Assembly: GCA_963704535.1 (NCBI GenBank)
Contig: OY969916.1
Location: 1,984,001-2,048,000 of the forward strand
Direction: 5' to 3'
Length of the DNA: 64,000 nt
From: G963704535 sp963704535
GTDB lineage: Bacteria > Chloroflexota > Chloroflexia > Chloroflexales > Roseiflexaceae
Under the pieces are notes generated by a model. It had not been told where the DNA came from, searched no databases, and saw only the letters and a program-made list of their open reading frames with translations. Shown here one piece after another: positions 1-23,190 of the stretch (position 1 is the stretch's first letter; each line of letters begins with the position of its first letter). The translations under genes and the position numbers were made by a program.

Positions 1-3967
<3,967 letters not shown>

Positions 3968-3975
<8 letters not shown>

Positions 3976-6900
3976 TATCTCCAAACGTGTCGCCGGGCTT
4001 TCCCCAGAGAAGCGCGATCTGTTGCTGCGGCGACTGCAACAGCAAGCGGCCCCGGCACGCCCGGCCCCCACGCTGCCCAGGATCGTACCGGACCCTGAGG
4101 GGCGCCACCAGCCGTTCCCGCTCAGCGATATCCAGCAGGCCTACTGGGTCGGTCGGAGCGGCCTGTTCGACCTGCACAGCCGTGGGACGACGATCTACAT
4201 GGCCTTTGAAATCAGCGGCCTGGAGGATCAATTCACAGCCATCTTCCAGCAGCGGTTTGAACATGCGATCGGGCGAATGGTCGAGCGCCACGATATGCTG
4301 CGAGCGATCATCCTGCCCGACGGTCGCCAACAGATCCTGCCCGGTGTCCCGCCGTACCGTATCGCGCTCATAGATCTGCGCGGCTGCGACCCGCATGCGG
4401 TGGAGGCCGAGCTGGCGAGCTTTCGCGAACGCATGTGCCGGCAGCGGCGACCGCTCGACCGCTGGCCGCTGTTTGAGATCGTCGCGCATCAGCTCGACGG
4501 TCGGCGGATGCGGCTGCATATCGGGATCGAGGCGCTGCTGCTCGACGGCCGCAGCCGCACGCTGTTTCTCCAGGAGCTGTTTCAGCTGGCCGGCTTCCCG
4601 GAGAGCGCCGCACCACCGCTGGAGTGTAGCTACCGCGACTACGTGCTGACCTGGGCCGCCTTTCGAGAGAGCGAGCTGTACCAGCACGCCCGCGAGCATT
4701 GGTTGAGCCGCCTGCCCACGCTGCCGCCGGCGCCGGAGCTGCCGTTGAGCGTGAATATCGATCCCTCGACGCCGAACTGGGAGCGCGAGTGTGCATTTCA
4801 GCTCGACCTCCAAACCTGGCAGCGCCTGAAAGCCCGCGCCGCGCAATCCGGCCTCAGCCCCTCCGGGGTGGCCCTGGCTGCCTTTGTCGAGGTGCTGACT
4901 GCCTGGAGCAGGTGCCCGCGCTTCACCATCGGCCTGGTGGGCACCTACCGGCCGCCGCTCCACCCGCAGATCCAGGACATCATAGGCAACTTCCAGACGC
5001 TGTATCTCCTGCCGGTGGAAAACAGCCGGGCGACGTTCGAGGCCAGGGCCATGCGCCTGCAAGAGCAGACCACGACCGATCTGGAGCAGCGCTACTTCTC
5101 CGGGTTCGAGGTGCTGCGGGAGCTGAACCGGCTGCGCGGCAGAAGCTCGCGGGCCGCGCTGCCGATCTGGTTCAATAGCCTGCTCGAATACAGCCACCCC
5201 AGCTACCGGATCGCAAGCGCCGCCACCACGACGCCGCCTGCGCCGGACGCCGCGCCGCCGCTACCTGCCGAGCAGCCGGCCGGGCTAGCTCTGGATATCC
5301 GGGAGGTCGCGGCGAACCTGTATGGCCCGCAGTTGCTGCTGGCTCCGACCATCCGCGAAGGGGCGTCGGGCGAGCTGCACTGCGCGTGGCACGCCGTGGA
5401 GCATGTCTTTCCCGCTGGCCTCATGGACGACATGATGGCCGCCTATCAGCGGCTCTTGCGGCGCCTGGCCGACGACAAGCAGTGCTGGCATCAGATGGCC
5501 CGCGAGCTTGTGCCGCCGGAGCAGCTTGAGCGGCGCGCGCCCACCGGCGACAGCGCTGCCCCAGTCCCAGGTGAGCTGCTTCACGCGCTGTTTGCCGCCC
5601 AGGTCGCCCAGCGCCCAGCCCAGCCGGCCGTGATCGCTGCCGGCCGCACGCTCAGCTACCAGGAGCTTGACCGCCGCTCCAGCCAGGTGGCGGCGCGGCT
5701 GCGCGAGCTGGGCGCCGGTCCCGGCGCGCTGGTGGCGATAGCCTTGGACCATGGCTGGCAGCAGGTGGTCGCCGTGCTGGGCGTGTTGCGCTCAGGCGCC
5801 GGCTACCTGCCACTCGACCCGCGCTCGCCGACCGTGCCGCCCTGCGACCTGCCGGGCCAGGTCACGCTTGCCCTGACCCACGCGGCGCTCGACGCGGAGC
5901 CGGCTTGGCCCCCACATATCCAGCGGCTGCACCTGGACCGGCTTGCGCCCTCCGGCGACGCCGAGATCCCGATCGTGCCGCGACAGAGCCCCGATGACCC
6001 GGCGTATATCAGCTTTACCTGGGATGCAGGCCGGCCGAGCGCCGTGCTGAACGCCCACCGAGGTACAGCCAACACCATCCTCGCGATCAACTGCGACTTC
6101 CGCGTAGGGCCGGGCGACCGCGTGCTGGCGCTGTCCCCGCTCACCTGCGATCTGTCGGTCTACGACATCTTCGGCCCCCTGGCCGCCGGCGCCACGATCG
6201 TCATTCCCCCGTCGGCGGCCACCGACCCGGTCGGTTGGGCCGAGCTGATCGCGCGCGAGCACGTCACGGTCTGGAACTCGCCGCCGGCGCTGCTGGAGCT
6301 GCTCGTCACGCACCTGGAGCGTAACCCCGCGCAAGTACCTCGGACGCTGCGCCTGGCGTTCCTGAGCCGGGATTGGATCCCGCTGGCGCTGCCCGACCGG
6401 CTGCGAGCGCTGATCGCCGAGATCGCGCTCGTCGGCCTGGGCGGCGCCACCGAAGCGTCGATCTGGTCGCTGGCCTACCCGATTGCCGCCGTCGAACCGG
6501 GCTGGAGCAGCATACCCTACGGCCGGCCGCTGGGGAATCAGAACGCCTACGTCCTTGACACGTCGCTGGAGTCATGCCCTGACTGGGTGCCGGGCCATCT
6601 GTACTTAGGAGGTCCTGGGCTGGCGCCTGGGTACCTGGGCCGGCCCGACCTGACCGCCGAGCGGTTTGTCCCTTGTCCATGGTCAGTAGTCAGTAGACAG
6701 TTGCAACGGACCACGGACTACGGACCACTGACAACGGACAACAGACTCTACCGGACCGGCGACCTGGCCCGCTACCTCCCCGACGGCACGATCGAGCTAC
6801 TCGGCCCAGCGGAGCAGGCCCAAACTACGCTCTACGGCTACCCCGTCGCGCCCCGGCAGATCGAAGCGGCCCTGGAGCGGCACCCGGCCGTGCGCGCGGT

Positions 6901-7455
6901 GGTCGTCCTCGCCCGCGAGGATCGGCCGGGCGAGCGGCGGCTGGTGGCCTACGTCGTCCCCGACCAAGAACAAAGATCAAAGAATAAAGAACAAAAGAGG
7001 GAGACGCCAGATTCTCAATTCTCAATTCTCAATTCTCAATTTACGCAGGAGTTGCGCCAGTTCCTCCGCGAGCGCCTACCATATTACATGCAGCCCGCCA
7101 TCGTTGTGCTGCTGGAGGCGCTGCCGCTCACGCCCCATGGCGCCGTCGACCGGCGCGCGCTGCCGGCACCGGCGGCCACGCCGCCGGGGGCGTTCGTCGC
7201 CCCCCGCGATGCGTTGGAGCGTAAGCTGGCCGAACTGTGGGAATCGCTCCTGGACACCCGCCAGGTTGGCGTCACCGATCATTTCTACGACCTGGGCGGC
7301 AACTCGTTCCTGGCCGTGCGGCTCATGGCGCTGGTCCAGCAGCAGTTCGCGCAGACGCTTCCAGTCCACCGCTTCTTCTTCGAGGCGACCATCGAGCATC
7401 TGGCTCGGATGCTCCGCGCGCAGGCCGGCCACGCCGTAGACAGGATCGCATCACA

Positions 7456-7459
<4 letters not shown>
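3968..7459 (+). CDS. NRPS, variant Cy - degenerate Cys-type A - PCP
   Basis: Gene 2, 1163 residues. The start at 3968 (MSDISKR) is chosen over an upstream ATG at 3953 because GTGAGGAAG precedes it and its N-terminus resembles those of genes 3, 4 and 10. The heterocyclization-type domain has FPLSDIQQAYWVGR near 46, but the DxxxxD motif reads EALLLD (E188...D193). The A domain has cysteine-type pocket residues (DLYNLSLIW), yet core A3 (TSGSTGxPKG) is replaced by SFTWDAGRPSA near 682. The A8 region is altered to LYGYPVAPRQIEAAL, and the A10 lysine is Ala1059 (HGAVDRRAL). The carrier LGGNS (Ser1113) is intact. From the family, loss of the phosphate loop and the A10 lysine should abolish adenylation. 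I infer that the carrier is loaded in trans, perhaps by the Cys A domains of genes 7 or 8, or is a relay. It shares ATGA with gene 3. Confidence 0.92.
6670..6746 (+). repeat. In-frame insert at A6-A7 of gene 2
   Basis: ACGGACA-type heptamer inverted repeat at the same loop as in gene 1, although this A domain is of the divergent cysteine type. Confidence 0.8.
6964..7043 (+). repeat. In-frame insert at A9-A10 of gene 2
   Basis: GAACAAA then CTCAATT heptamers, the same two families and order as in genes 1 and 4 at this site. Confidence 0.8.
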
Positions 7460-16818
<9,359 letters not shown>

Positions 16819-16911
16819 GTGAGACAATGCCCTTTCCAAACAGTCTCTGAGCGGGCAGGCCACTAGCGGCGCCCGCTGCGCTTGAGCAATACAGTGTGAA
16901 AGGAACCAGCA
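16819..16911. other. Gap between gene 4 and the exporter gene
   Basis: 93 bp without a credible gene. The only recognisable element is the ribosome binding site of the next gene at its right end. No strong inverted repeat or promoter is seen, so transcription may continue from gene 4. Confidence 0.5.
16899..16904 (+). promoter_or_regulatory. Ribosome binding site of the MFS gene
   Basis: AAAGGA lies 7 bp before the ATG at 16912. It fixes this start and shows that the gene is independently initiated. Confidence 0.7.
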
Positions 16912-18270
16912 ATGAACCAACAGCCTGTGGCCAACGGCATGCGAACCTATTTCATCCTGCTGATCGGGCAGATGATCTCGGTCCTTGGCTCAGAACTCAG
17001 CGGATTCGCGATCGGCGTGTGGGTCTACCAGCAGACTAGCTCGGTCACGCTCTTCACCCTGACCCTGCTGTTCGGCGCGATCCCGCGGCTCTTTATGGCG
17101 CCGATCGCCGGCGCGCTGGTGGATCGCTGGGACCGGCGCTGGGTGCTGATTATCAGCAACATCCTCCTGGCGCTCAACACCCTGGCCCTGGCGGCGCTCT
17201 TCTTCAGCGGCCAGCTTGCGCCCTGGCACATCTACGTGCTGGCGGTGACCGGCACGATCTTCGGCTGCTTCCCCGCGCCGGCCCGCGCCGCGATCACCCC
17301 GCTGATCGTCCCCAAAGATCAGCTTGGGCGCGCCGCCGGCCTGGGGCAGCTCGGAACCGCGATGGTGCAGATCCTGGCCCCGGCGCTGGCCGGCGTCTTG
17401 ATGGTGACGGCCGGGCTTGGGCTTGTGGTGCTCGTCGACGCGTTCTCGTTCCTGTTCGTGCTCCTATCGCTGCTGATCGTGCGGATACCGCAGCCGCCCG
17501 CCAGCGCCGGGAGCAGCGCCGCGCGCGGCTCACTGCTGGGCGAGATCGGCTACGGCTGGTCCTACCTTGTGGCCCGGCCCGGCCTCATGGCGCTGCTGGT
17601 ACTGCTCTCCGTCAGCAGTTTCCTGCTGGCCACGGTCTTTGTGCTGATCAACCCGCTGCTGCTCTCGATCGGGTCGCCGGCCGTGCTCGGCACAGTAGCC
17701 TCGATCGGCGGGTTCGGCACGCTGGTCGGTGGCGTGCTGATCGCCATCTGGGGCGGGCCAAAGCGCCGGATCAATGGCGTGCTGGGGGCGATGTTTCTGG
17801 GCAGCCTGTGTGTGATGGTGGGTGGGTCGCGCCCCTCGATACCACTCTTCGCCGCGGCAGCGTTTGTCTTCCTGTGCATGACCCAGATCTCCGGCGCCTG
17901 CATGACGCTGATCTGGCAGACCAAGGTCGCACCGGATGTGCAGGGCCGGGTGTTCGCCCTGAGCGGCATGATCATTGGCATCGCCCAGCCGCTCAGCTTT
18001 CTGATCGCCGGCGCGCTGGCCGACCGGGTCTTCGAGCCGCTGATGGCCGAAGGTGGGGCGCTGGCCGGCAGCGTCGGCCAGATCATCGGCGTCGGGCCGG
18101 GGCGCGGCATCGGCCTAATGTTTATTATCATGGGCTTTCTGCACCTGCTGGTGACGATCGCCGGCTACCTCTACCCTCGGCTGCGCCTGGTGGAGGACGA
18201 GGTGCCCAACGCAATCGGTCCCACTACACCGGAAGAGCAGCCGGTCAGTGTCTCGCCGGCGTCGGCTTAG
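16912..18270 (+). CDS. MFS exporter (MFS_3 / EntS-like)
   Basis: Gene 5, 452 residues, the only non-synthase gene in the window. Hydrophobic segments throughout suggest about 12 membrane helices, starting with TYFILLIGQMISVLG near residue 10. The loop after helix 2 carries an MFS motif A variant (GALVDRWDRRWVL). A second repeat-like half begins near 240. The overall pattern (FRxxLIGQxIS, F/YxQTxS, GALVDRWDRR) is that of the enterobactin-exporter-like MFS_3 family, used for siderophores and peptides. Its position inside the synthase operon argues for export of, and self-protection from, the product. The specific substrate is inferred from context only. Confidence 0.88.
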   Translation: MNQQPVANGMRTYFILLIGQMISVLGSELSGFAIGVWVYQQTSSVTLFTLTLLFGAIPRLFMAPIAGALVDRWDRRWVLIISNILLALNTLALAALFFSGQLAPWHIYVLAVTGTIFGCFPAPARAAITPLIVPKDQLGRAAGLGQLGTAMVQILAPALAGVLMVTAGLGLVVLVDAFSFLFVLLSLLIVRIPQPPASAGSSAARGSLLGEIGYGWSYLVARPGLMALLVLLSVSSFLLATVFVLINPLLLSIGSPAVLGTVASIGGFGTLVGGVLIAIWGGPKRRINGVLGAMFLGSLCVMVGGSRPSIPLFAAAAFVFLCMTQISGACMTLIWQTKVAPDVQGRVFALSGMIIGIAQPLSFLIAGALADRVFEPLMAEGGALAGSVGQIIGVGPGRGIGLMFIIMGFLHLLVTIAGYLYPRLRLVEDEVPNAIGPTTPEEQPVSVSPASA

Positions 18271-18284
18271 ACCATCGGCGATGA

Positions 18285-18353
18285 GAGATTGGAGATCGGA
18301 GATTGGGACGCCCCGATCAATCTCCGATCTCCAATCTCCAATCTCCAATCTCT
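18285..18353. repeat. Perfect 21-bp inverted repeat of AATCTCC heptamers between genes 5 and 6
   Basis: Arms at 18285-18305 and 18318-18338 are exact reverse complements around a 12-base loop. Two more heptamers follow to 18353. It belongs to the family found in frame inside genes 3, 4, 6, 7, 9 and 10. Its location after the exporter stop would suit a terminator or attenuator hairpin, although no T-run follows. The rest of the 104-bp gap (18271-18374) holds nothing else recognisable. Confidence 0.85.
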
Positions 18354-18374
18354 TGACATGGAGCAGCAGGCGAC

Positions 18375-21300
18375 ATGAGCGCACCCAACCCCACCGAACA
18401 ACACGAGAGCCCTGAATATCGCGATCATCGGCATGGCTGGCCGGTTCCCAGGCGCGAATGATCTCGACGCCTTCTGGCGCAACCTGCGCGACGGCGTCGA
18501 GTCGATCACGTTCTTCAGCGACCAGGACCTGGCACCGTTCGATCTCGATCCGGGCCTGCTGCGCGACCCGAACTTCGTCAAGGCCGGGGCCTTCCTGGAG
18601 CAGATCGAGCACTTCGACGCGGCGTTCTTCGGCTACTCGCCCAAAGAAGCCGAGATGATCGACCCGCAGCAGCGCATCTTTCTGGAGCAGGCCTGGGCCG
18701 CGCTTGAGCGGGCCGGCTATCACGGCGAGACGTACCAGGGCGCGATCGGCGTGTATGCCGGGGCGTCCATGAACAGCTACCTGCTGGTCAACCTGATCGG
18801 GCACGCCGAGGTCGCGCAGGCCCTGGCGCGGCGGCAGGTCAATAAGCAGATGGAGATCAGCGTCGAGAATGCCCCCGATTTTCTGACCACCCGCGTCTCG
18901 TATAAGCTGAACCTGCGCGGCCCCAGCCACCTGGTACAGTGCGCCTGCTCGACCTCGCTGGCCGCCGTCCATATCGCCTGCCAGGGCTTGTTGAATGAAG
19001 AGTGTGACATGGCACTGGCTGGCGGGGTCTCGATCAATATCAATCAGCAAACCGGCTACTACTACCACGAGGGCGGGATCGCCTCGCCGGATGGCCACTG
19101 CCGAGCGTTCGACGCGGCGGCGCAGGGCACGGTCCTGGGCAGCGGGGTGGGTGTGGTCGTGCTCAAGCGCCTGGCCGACGCACTCGACGACGGCGACACG
19201 ATCTACGCGCTGATCCGCGGGTCGGCGATCAACAACGACGGCTCCTTGAAGGTCGGCTTCACCGCCCCCAGCGTGGACGGCCAGGCCAAGGTGATCACCG
19301 AGGCGCTAGCCAGCGCCGGCGTCGGAGCCGACACGATCTCCTACGTCGAGGCTCACGGCACCGGCACCCCGCTGGGCGACCCGATCGAGATCAAGGCGCT
19401 CACCAAAGCGTTCCACGCGACGACCGAGCGGGCCGGTTTCTGCGCGCTGGGCTCGCTCAAGACCAATATCGGCCACCTGGATATCACCGCCGGTATCGCC
19501 GGCCTGATCAAGACCGTCCTGGCGCTCCAGCACCGTCAGCTCCCGCCCAGCCTGCATTTCGAGACGCCCGAACCCACAGATCGACTTCGCCGCCAGTCCA
19601 TTCTACGTCAACACCATCCTGGCCGAGTGGAAGAGCAATGGTGCCCCCCGCCGCGCCGGTGTCAGCTCGTTCGGCATTGGCGGCACCAACGTCCACGTGA
19701 TCCTGGAAGAAGCGCCGCCCGTCCCAGCCGGCGATCCTGGCCGCGCCTGGCAACTGCTGCCGCTCTCGGCCAAGACCGAGGCGGCGCTGGAGGAAGCAAC
19801 CAGCAACCTGGCGGCGTTCCTGGCCCGCACGCCCGCTGCGCCACTCCCCGACATCGCCTTCACGCTCCAGCGCGGCCGTGCGCCCTTCCCGCACCGCCGC
19901 ATCCTCCTCGCCCGCGACCACCAAGACGCGCTCCAGGCACTCACCGACCCGACCGCCGCGCGCATCCTCGCCGCCCACGCCGCCGGCCCGCCCCGCGCCA
20001 TCGCCTTCCTGCTCCCCGGCCAAGGCGACCTCTCTGCGCCAATCAACGCCGCCCTCTACCACGCCGAGCCGGCCTTCCGCCAGGCGCTCGACCGCTGCGC
20101 CGACATCCTCGCCCCTTCCCTCGGCTGCGACATCCGCACGCTGCTCCTCGCCGGAGAACAAAGAACCACCCAGAGGGTACCCGACAAAGAACAAAGAAGC
20201 GACCAGCCAGACCCTGTACGGCGGCCCCTCCGTGGGCGCCCCGCCACGAATCCCGGCCGCCCCGCCACGAGCCTCCAATCTCCAATCTCCCAAACCGACC
20301 ACGCCCAACCAGCGCTCTTCGCCCTCGGCTACGCCCTGGCGCAGCTCTACCGCTCCTGGGGCCTCCAGCCCAGCGTCCTGCTCGGCCACAGCCTGGGCGA
20401 GCTGGTCGCCGCCACCATCGCCGGCGTCTTCACCCTGGAGGACGCGCTGCACCTGGTCGCGCTGCGCGGGCGGCTGATGCAGGCCGCCCCGCCCGGCGCC
20501 ATGCTGGCCGTGCCACTCGATGAGGCCGCCGCACGCGCTCGCCTGGGCGCCGCGCTGGACCTGGCCGCCGTCAACGGCCCACGCCAGTGCGTCGTCGCCG
20601 GCCCTCCCGATGCGGTCGCGGCGCTGGAGGCCGAACTGGCGAGCGAGGGGCTGCGCACCCATCGCCTGCCGACCGAACGCGCCTTCCACTCGCGCCTGCT
20701 CGATGGGGTGGTCGCGCCATTCGTGGCCGAAGTGGCCCGCGTGCGGCTCAAGCCGCCCACGCTGCCGGTGCTCTCGAACGTGAGCGGGGGCTGGCTGATG
20801 GCGGCCGAGGCGACTGATGCGGCCTACTGGGGCCGCCAGTTGCGCCAGACCGTGCGCTTTGGCGACGGGCTGGCGGCGCTGCGGGCGCGTGGGGAGCTGG
20901 TGCTGCTGGAACTGGGGCCGGGGCGGGCGTTGAGTGGGCTGGCCCAGCAGGCCGGGCTGGCAGCGGTGCCGACGCTGGCCGAGGACGCCGAGCTGGACAC
21001 AGTCGGGCAGGTGCAGCGGGCGCTGGGCGCGCTCTGGCTAGCCGGCGCGAATGTGGACTGGGACGCACTGCACGCCCCAGCACGGCGCCGACGCATCGCC
21101 CTGCCCACCTACCCCTTCCAGCGCCAACGCTTCTGGATCGCGCCCGCCCCATGCGCCGAGGAGCGAACCGCTCGCCAGGCCCCGACCGGCAAGACCCCCG
21201 ACATCGCCGACTGGTTCTACCTGCCCTCCTGGAAGCGCACCATGCCGCCCAGACCCTACGCGCCGGAAGACCTGGCCGGGCAAGCGGGCGACTGGCTGGT

Positions 21301-23119
21301 CTTTGTCAACTCCTGCGGCGTCGGCGCGCAGCTGCTGGCGCGGCTCGCGCGGGCCGGCCGGCGGGCTGCCGCCGTCCTGGTCGGGGAGCGCTTCAGCCGC
21401 GACGCGCCCGATCGCTACACGATCGACCCGCGCCGGCCCGGCGACTATGACGCACTGCTCGACGACCTGGCCGCGTCCGGCGCCGACCCGCGCGTGATCG
21501 TCCACGGTTGGAGCATTTCCGCCGCACCGCCCCGCTCCGGCCGGACATTGTTCCAGGAATGTCAGGAGCGCGGCTACCAGAGCCTGCTGTTCCTGGCCCA
21601 GGCGCTGGCGCGCAAGAACATCGACGGCGACCTGCGGATCATCGCGCTGTCGAGCGACATGCAGCGCGTGTATGGCGAAGTGGCCGGCTGCCCCGAGAAG
21701 ATCACCCTGCTGGGTCCATGTAAAGTGATTCCGCTTGAATATTTGAACATCACCTGCCAGAACGTCAATATCTCCATGCCCACGGTCGGATCGGCGCTCG
21801 TGGACCGGCTCGTCGATCAACTCCTGGCCGAGATCGTCGCCCGCTCCACCGACCTGGTGGTCGCCTACCGCGGCGGCGAACGGCTGGTCCAGACCTTTGA
21901 GCGCGCCCGGTTGGAACGCGACGCGCGCCCGGTCCGATCGCTGCGCCAGGGCGGCGTCTACCTGATCACCGGCGGGCTGGGGCGGGTCGGCCTGCTGCTG
22001 GCCGAGGAGCTGGCCCGCACGGCGCGGGCCAAGCTGGCGCTGCTGACCCGCGCGGCGCTGCCCGAGCCGGCCGCCTGGGACGAGTGGCTGGCGGCCCATG
22101 ATCCGCAGCACCCGGTGAGCCGCACGATCGGGCGGCTGCGCGGGCTGGAGCAGCAGGGCGCCGAGGTCCTGGTGCTCAGCGCCGACGTGGCCGACGAGCG
22201 GCAGATGTGCGCGGCGCTGCGGCAAATCGACGAGTGCTTTGGCACGCTCCACGGCATCATCCACGCCGCCGGGAGCATGACCGCGCGCGCTGGGCTGCTG
22301 CCGATCGCCCAGCTTGGCCCCACCGAGTCCGAAGCGCAATTTCAAGCCAAAGTCTACGGGCTATATGTGCTGGAGGAGCTGCTGCGCGACCGGGCGCTCG
22401 ACTTCTGCCTGCTGTGCTCCTCGAACGCGGCCATTCTGGGTGGGCTGGGGTTCGGGGCCTACGCCGCCGCCAACCTATTTATGGATGCGTTCGCGGCGGC
22501 GTGTACCAGCGCCGGTCGCACGCCCTGGATCAGCGCCAACTGGGACACCTGGCTGACCGCCGAGACGACCCCATCCGCCGCCGATACCTACGCGATGACC
22601 GCCGACGAGAGCGTTGAGGCGTTCCGGCGAGTCGTGACGCAGGCGACGGTGAGCCAGGTAGTGGTTTCGCCCGGCGATCTGCCGGCCCGGCTCCAGGTCT
22701 GGATTCGCCACGAGTTCGCCGGGGCCGCGCGCCCCGCAAGCGCACCACACCGGCGGCCCGGCCTCCCGACTGACTATATCGCCCCCGAAAGCGACCTGGA
22801 GCAAGCCATCGCGCGCATCTGGCAGGAGACCCTGGGCGTCGAGCAGGTCGGCCTCGAAGATAATTTCTTCGAACTAGGCGGCAACTCGCTGATCGCCATC
22901 CAAGCCATCGCCCGGCTCAAAGACGAGCTACACATCCAGATCCCAGTGTCGCGCCTGTACGAGCGGCTCACGATCAAAGCGCTGGTCGAGCTAGTCGCCC
23001 CCGATCATCAGCACCCGCCGGCAGAACGCGACGGCGAGCAGTTCAAGGAGAAGGAGAACCGCGCGCTCTGGCGCAAGCAGTACCAGCAGAGCCGCCGGTC
23101 CAGGCACCGCGAGCCGTGA
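18375..23119 (+). CDS. Type I PKS, KS-AT-KR-ACP (two frame breaks)
   Basis: Gene 6, 1580 intended residues after removing two extra bases (18417 and 19570). The ATG at 18375 is chosen because correcting the first break gives an N-terminus running into EIAIIGMAGRFPG, as in gene 7. The first internal Met in the downstream frame (18433) lies inside the KS. The KS has ACSTS, EAHGTGTPLGDP and KTNIGHLD. The AT has GHSLGE and AFHSRLLD, the latter malonyl-like. The KR has LITGGLGRVG and the Ser-Tyr-Asn triad (CSSNAAI, AYAAAN). It lacks the LDD motif, so stereochemistry is not called. The ACP has ELGGNS. The tail is basic (RKQYQQSRRSRHREP). It should add one malonyl unit reduced to a hydroxyl. Confidence 0.88.
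18417..18417 (+). other. Frame break (+1 base) at the start of gene 6
   Basis: ESPE in the ATG-18375 frame continues as IAIIGMAGRF one base later. Deleting T18417 gives SPEIAIIGMAGRF, which matches the gene 7 N-terminus. Confidence 0.75.
19570..19570 (+). other. Frame break (+1 base) in gene 6 KS
   Basis: HFETP should continue as NPQIDFAASPFYVN, as in genes 7 and 9. Removing G19570 restores it exactly. Confidence 0.85.
19771..21140 (+). repeat. Long direct repeat, AT region copy 1 (gene 6)
   Basis: Highly similar to 24679-26270 of gene 7 over the KS-AT linker and AT. The two copies differ chiefly in the repeat inserts of the AT loop. Confidence 0.8.
20156..20292 (+). repeat. Composite repeat insert in gene 6 AT loop
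   Basis: In-frame run of GAACAAA heptamers with a GGGTACC core, then the PVRRPLRGRP element (20211-20245), then AATCTCC heptamers. It lies between DIRTLLLA and TDHAQPALFALGYALA. Genes 7 and 9 carry inserts at the same AT position. Confidence 0.8.
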
Positions 23120-23128
23120 CAAGATGAC

Positions 23129-23170
23129 AAGGTGACGTTTCACGTTTCACGCATCACGTTTCACGCATCA
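23129..23170. repeat. GTTTCAC heptamer-like repeat between genes 6 and 7
   Basis: The 71-bp gap 23120-23190 is mostly CGTTTCA/CGCATCA units with a 7-bp period. Nothing else is seen except the Shine-Dalgarno sequence of gene 7. Confidence 0.7.
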
Positions 23171-23177
23171 CCAGAAC

Positions 23178-23183
23178 AAGGAG
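23178..23183 (+). promoter_or_regulatory. Ribosome binding site of gene 7
   Basis: AAGGAG, 7 bp before the ATG at 23191, supports that start. Confidence 0.75.
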
Positions 23184-23190
23184 CCCCTCC

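Noticed and set aside
18433..18435. ATG at 18433 as start of gene 6
   Set aside because: It falls inside the conserved KS motif GMAGRFPG. A proper N-terminus exists upstream in another frame, joined by removing one base.
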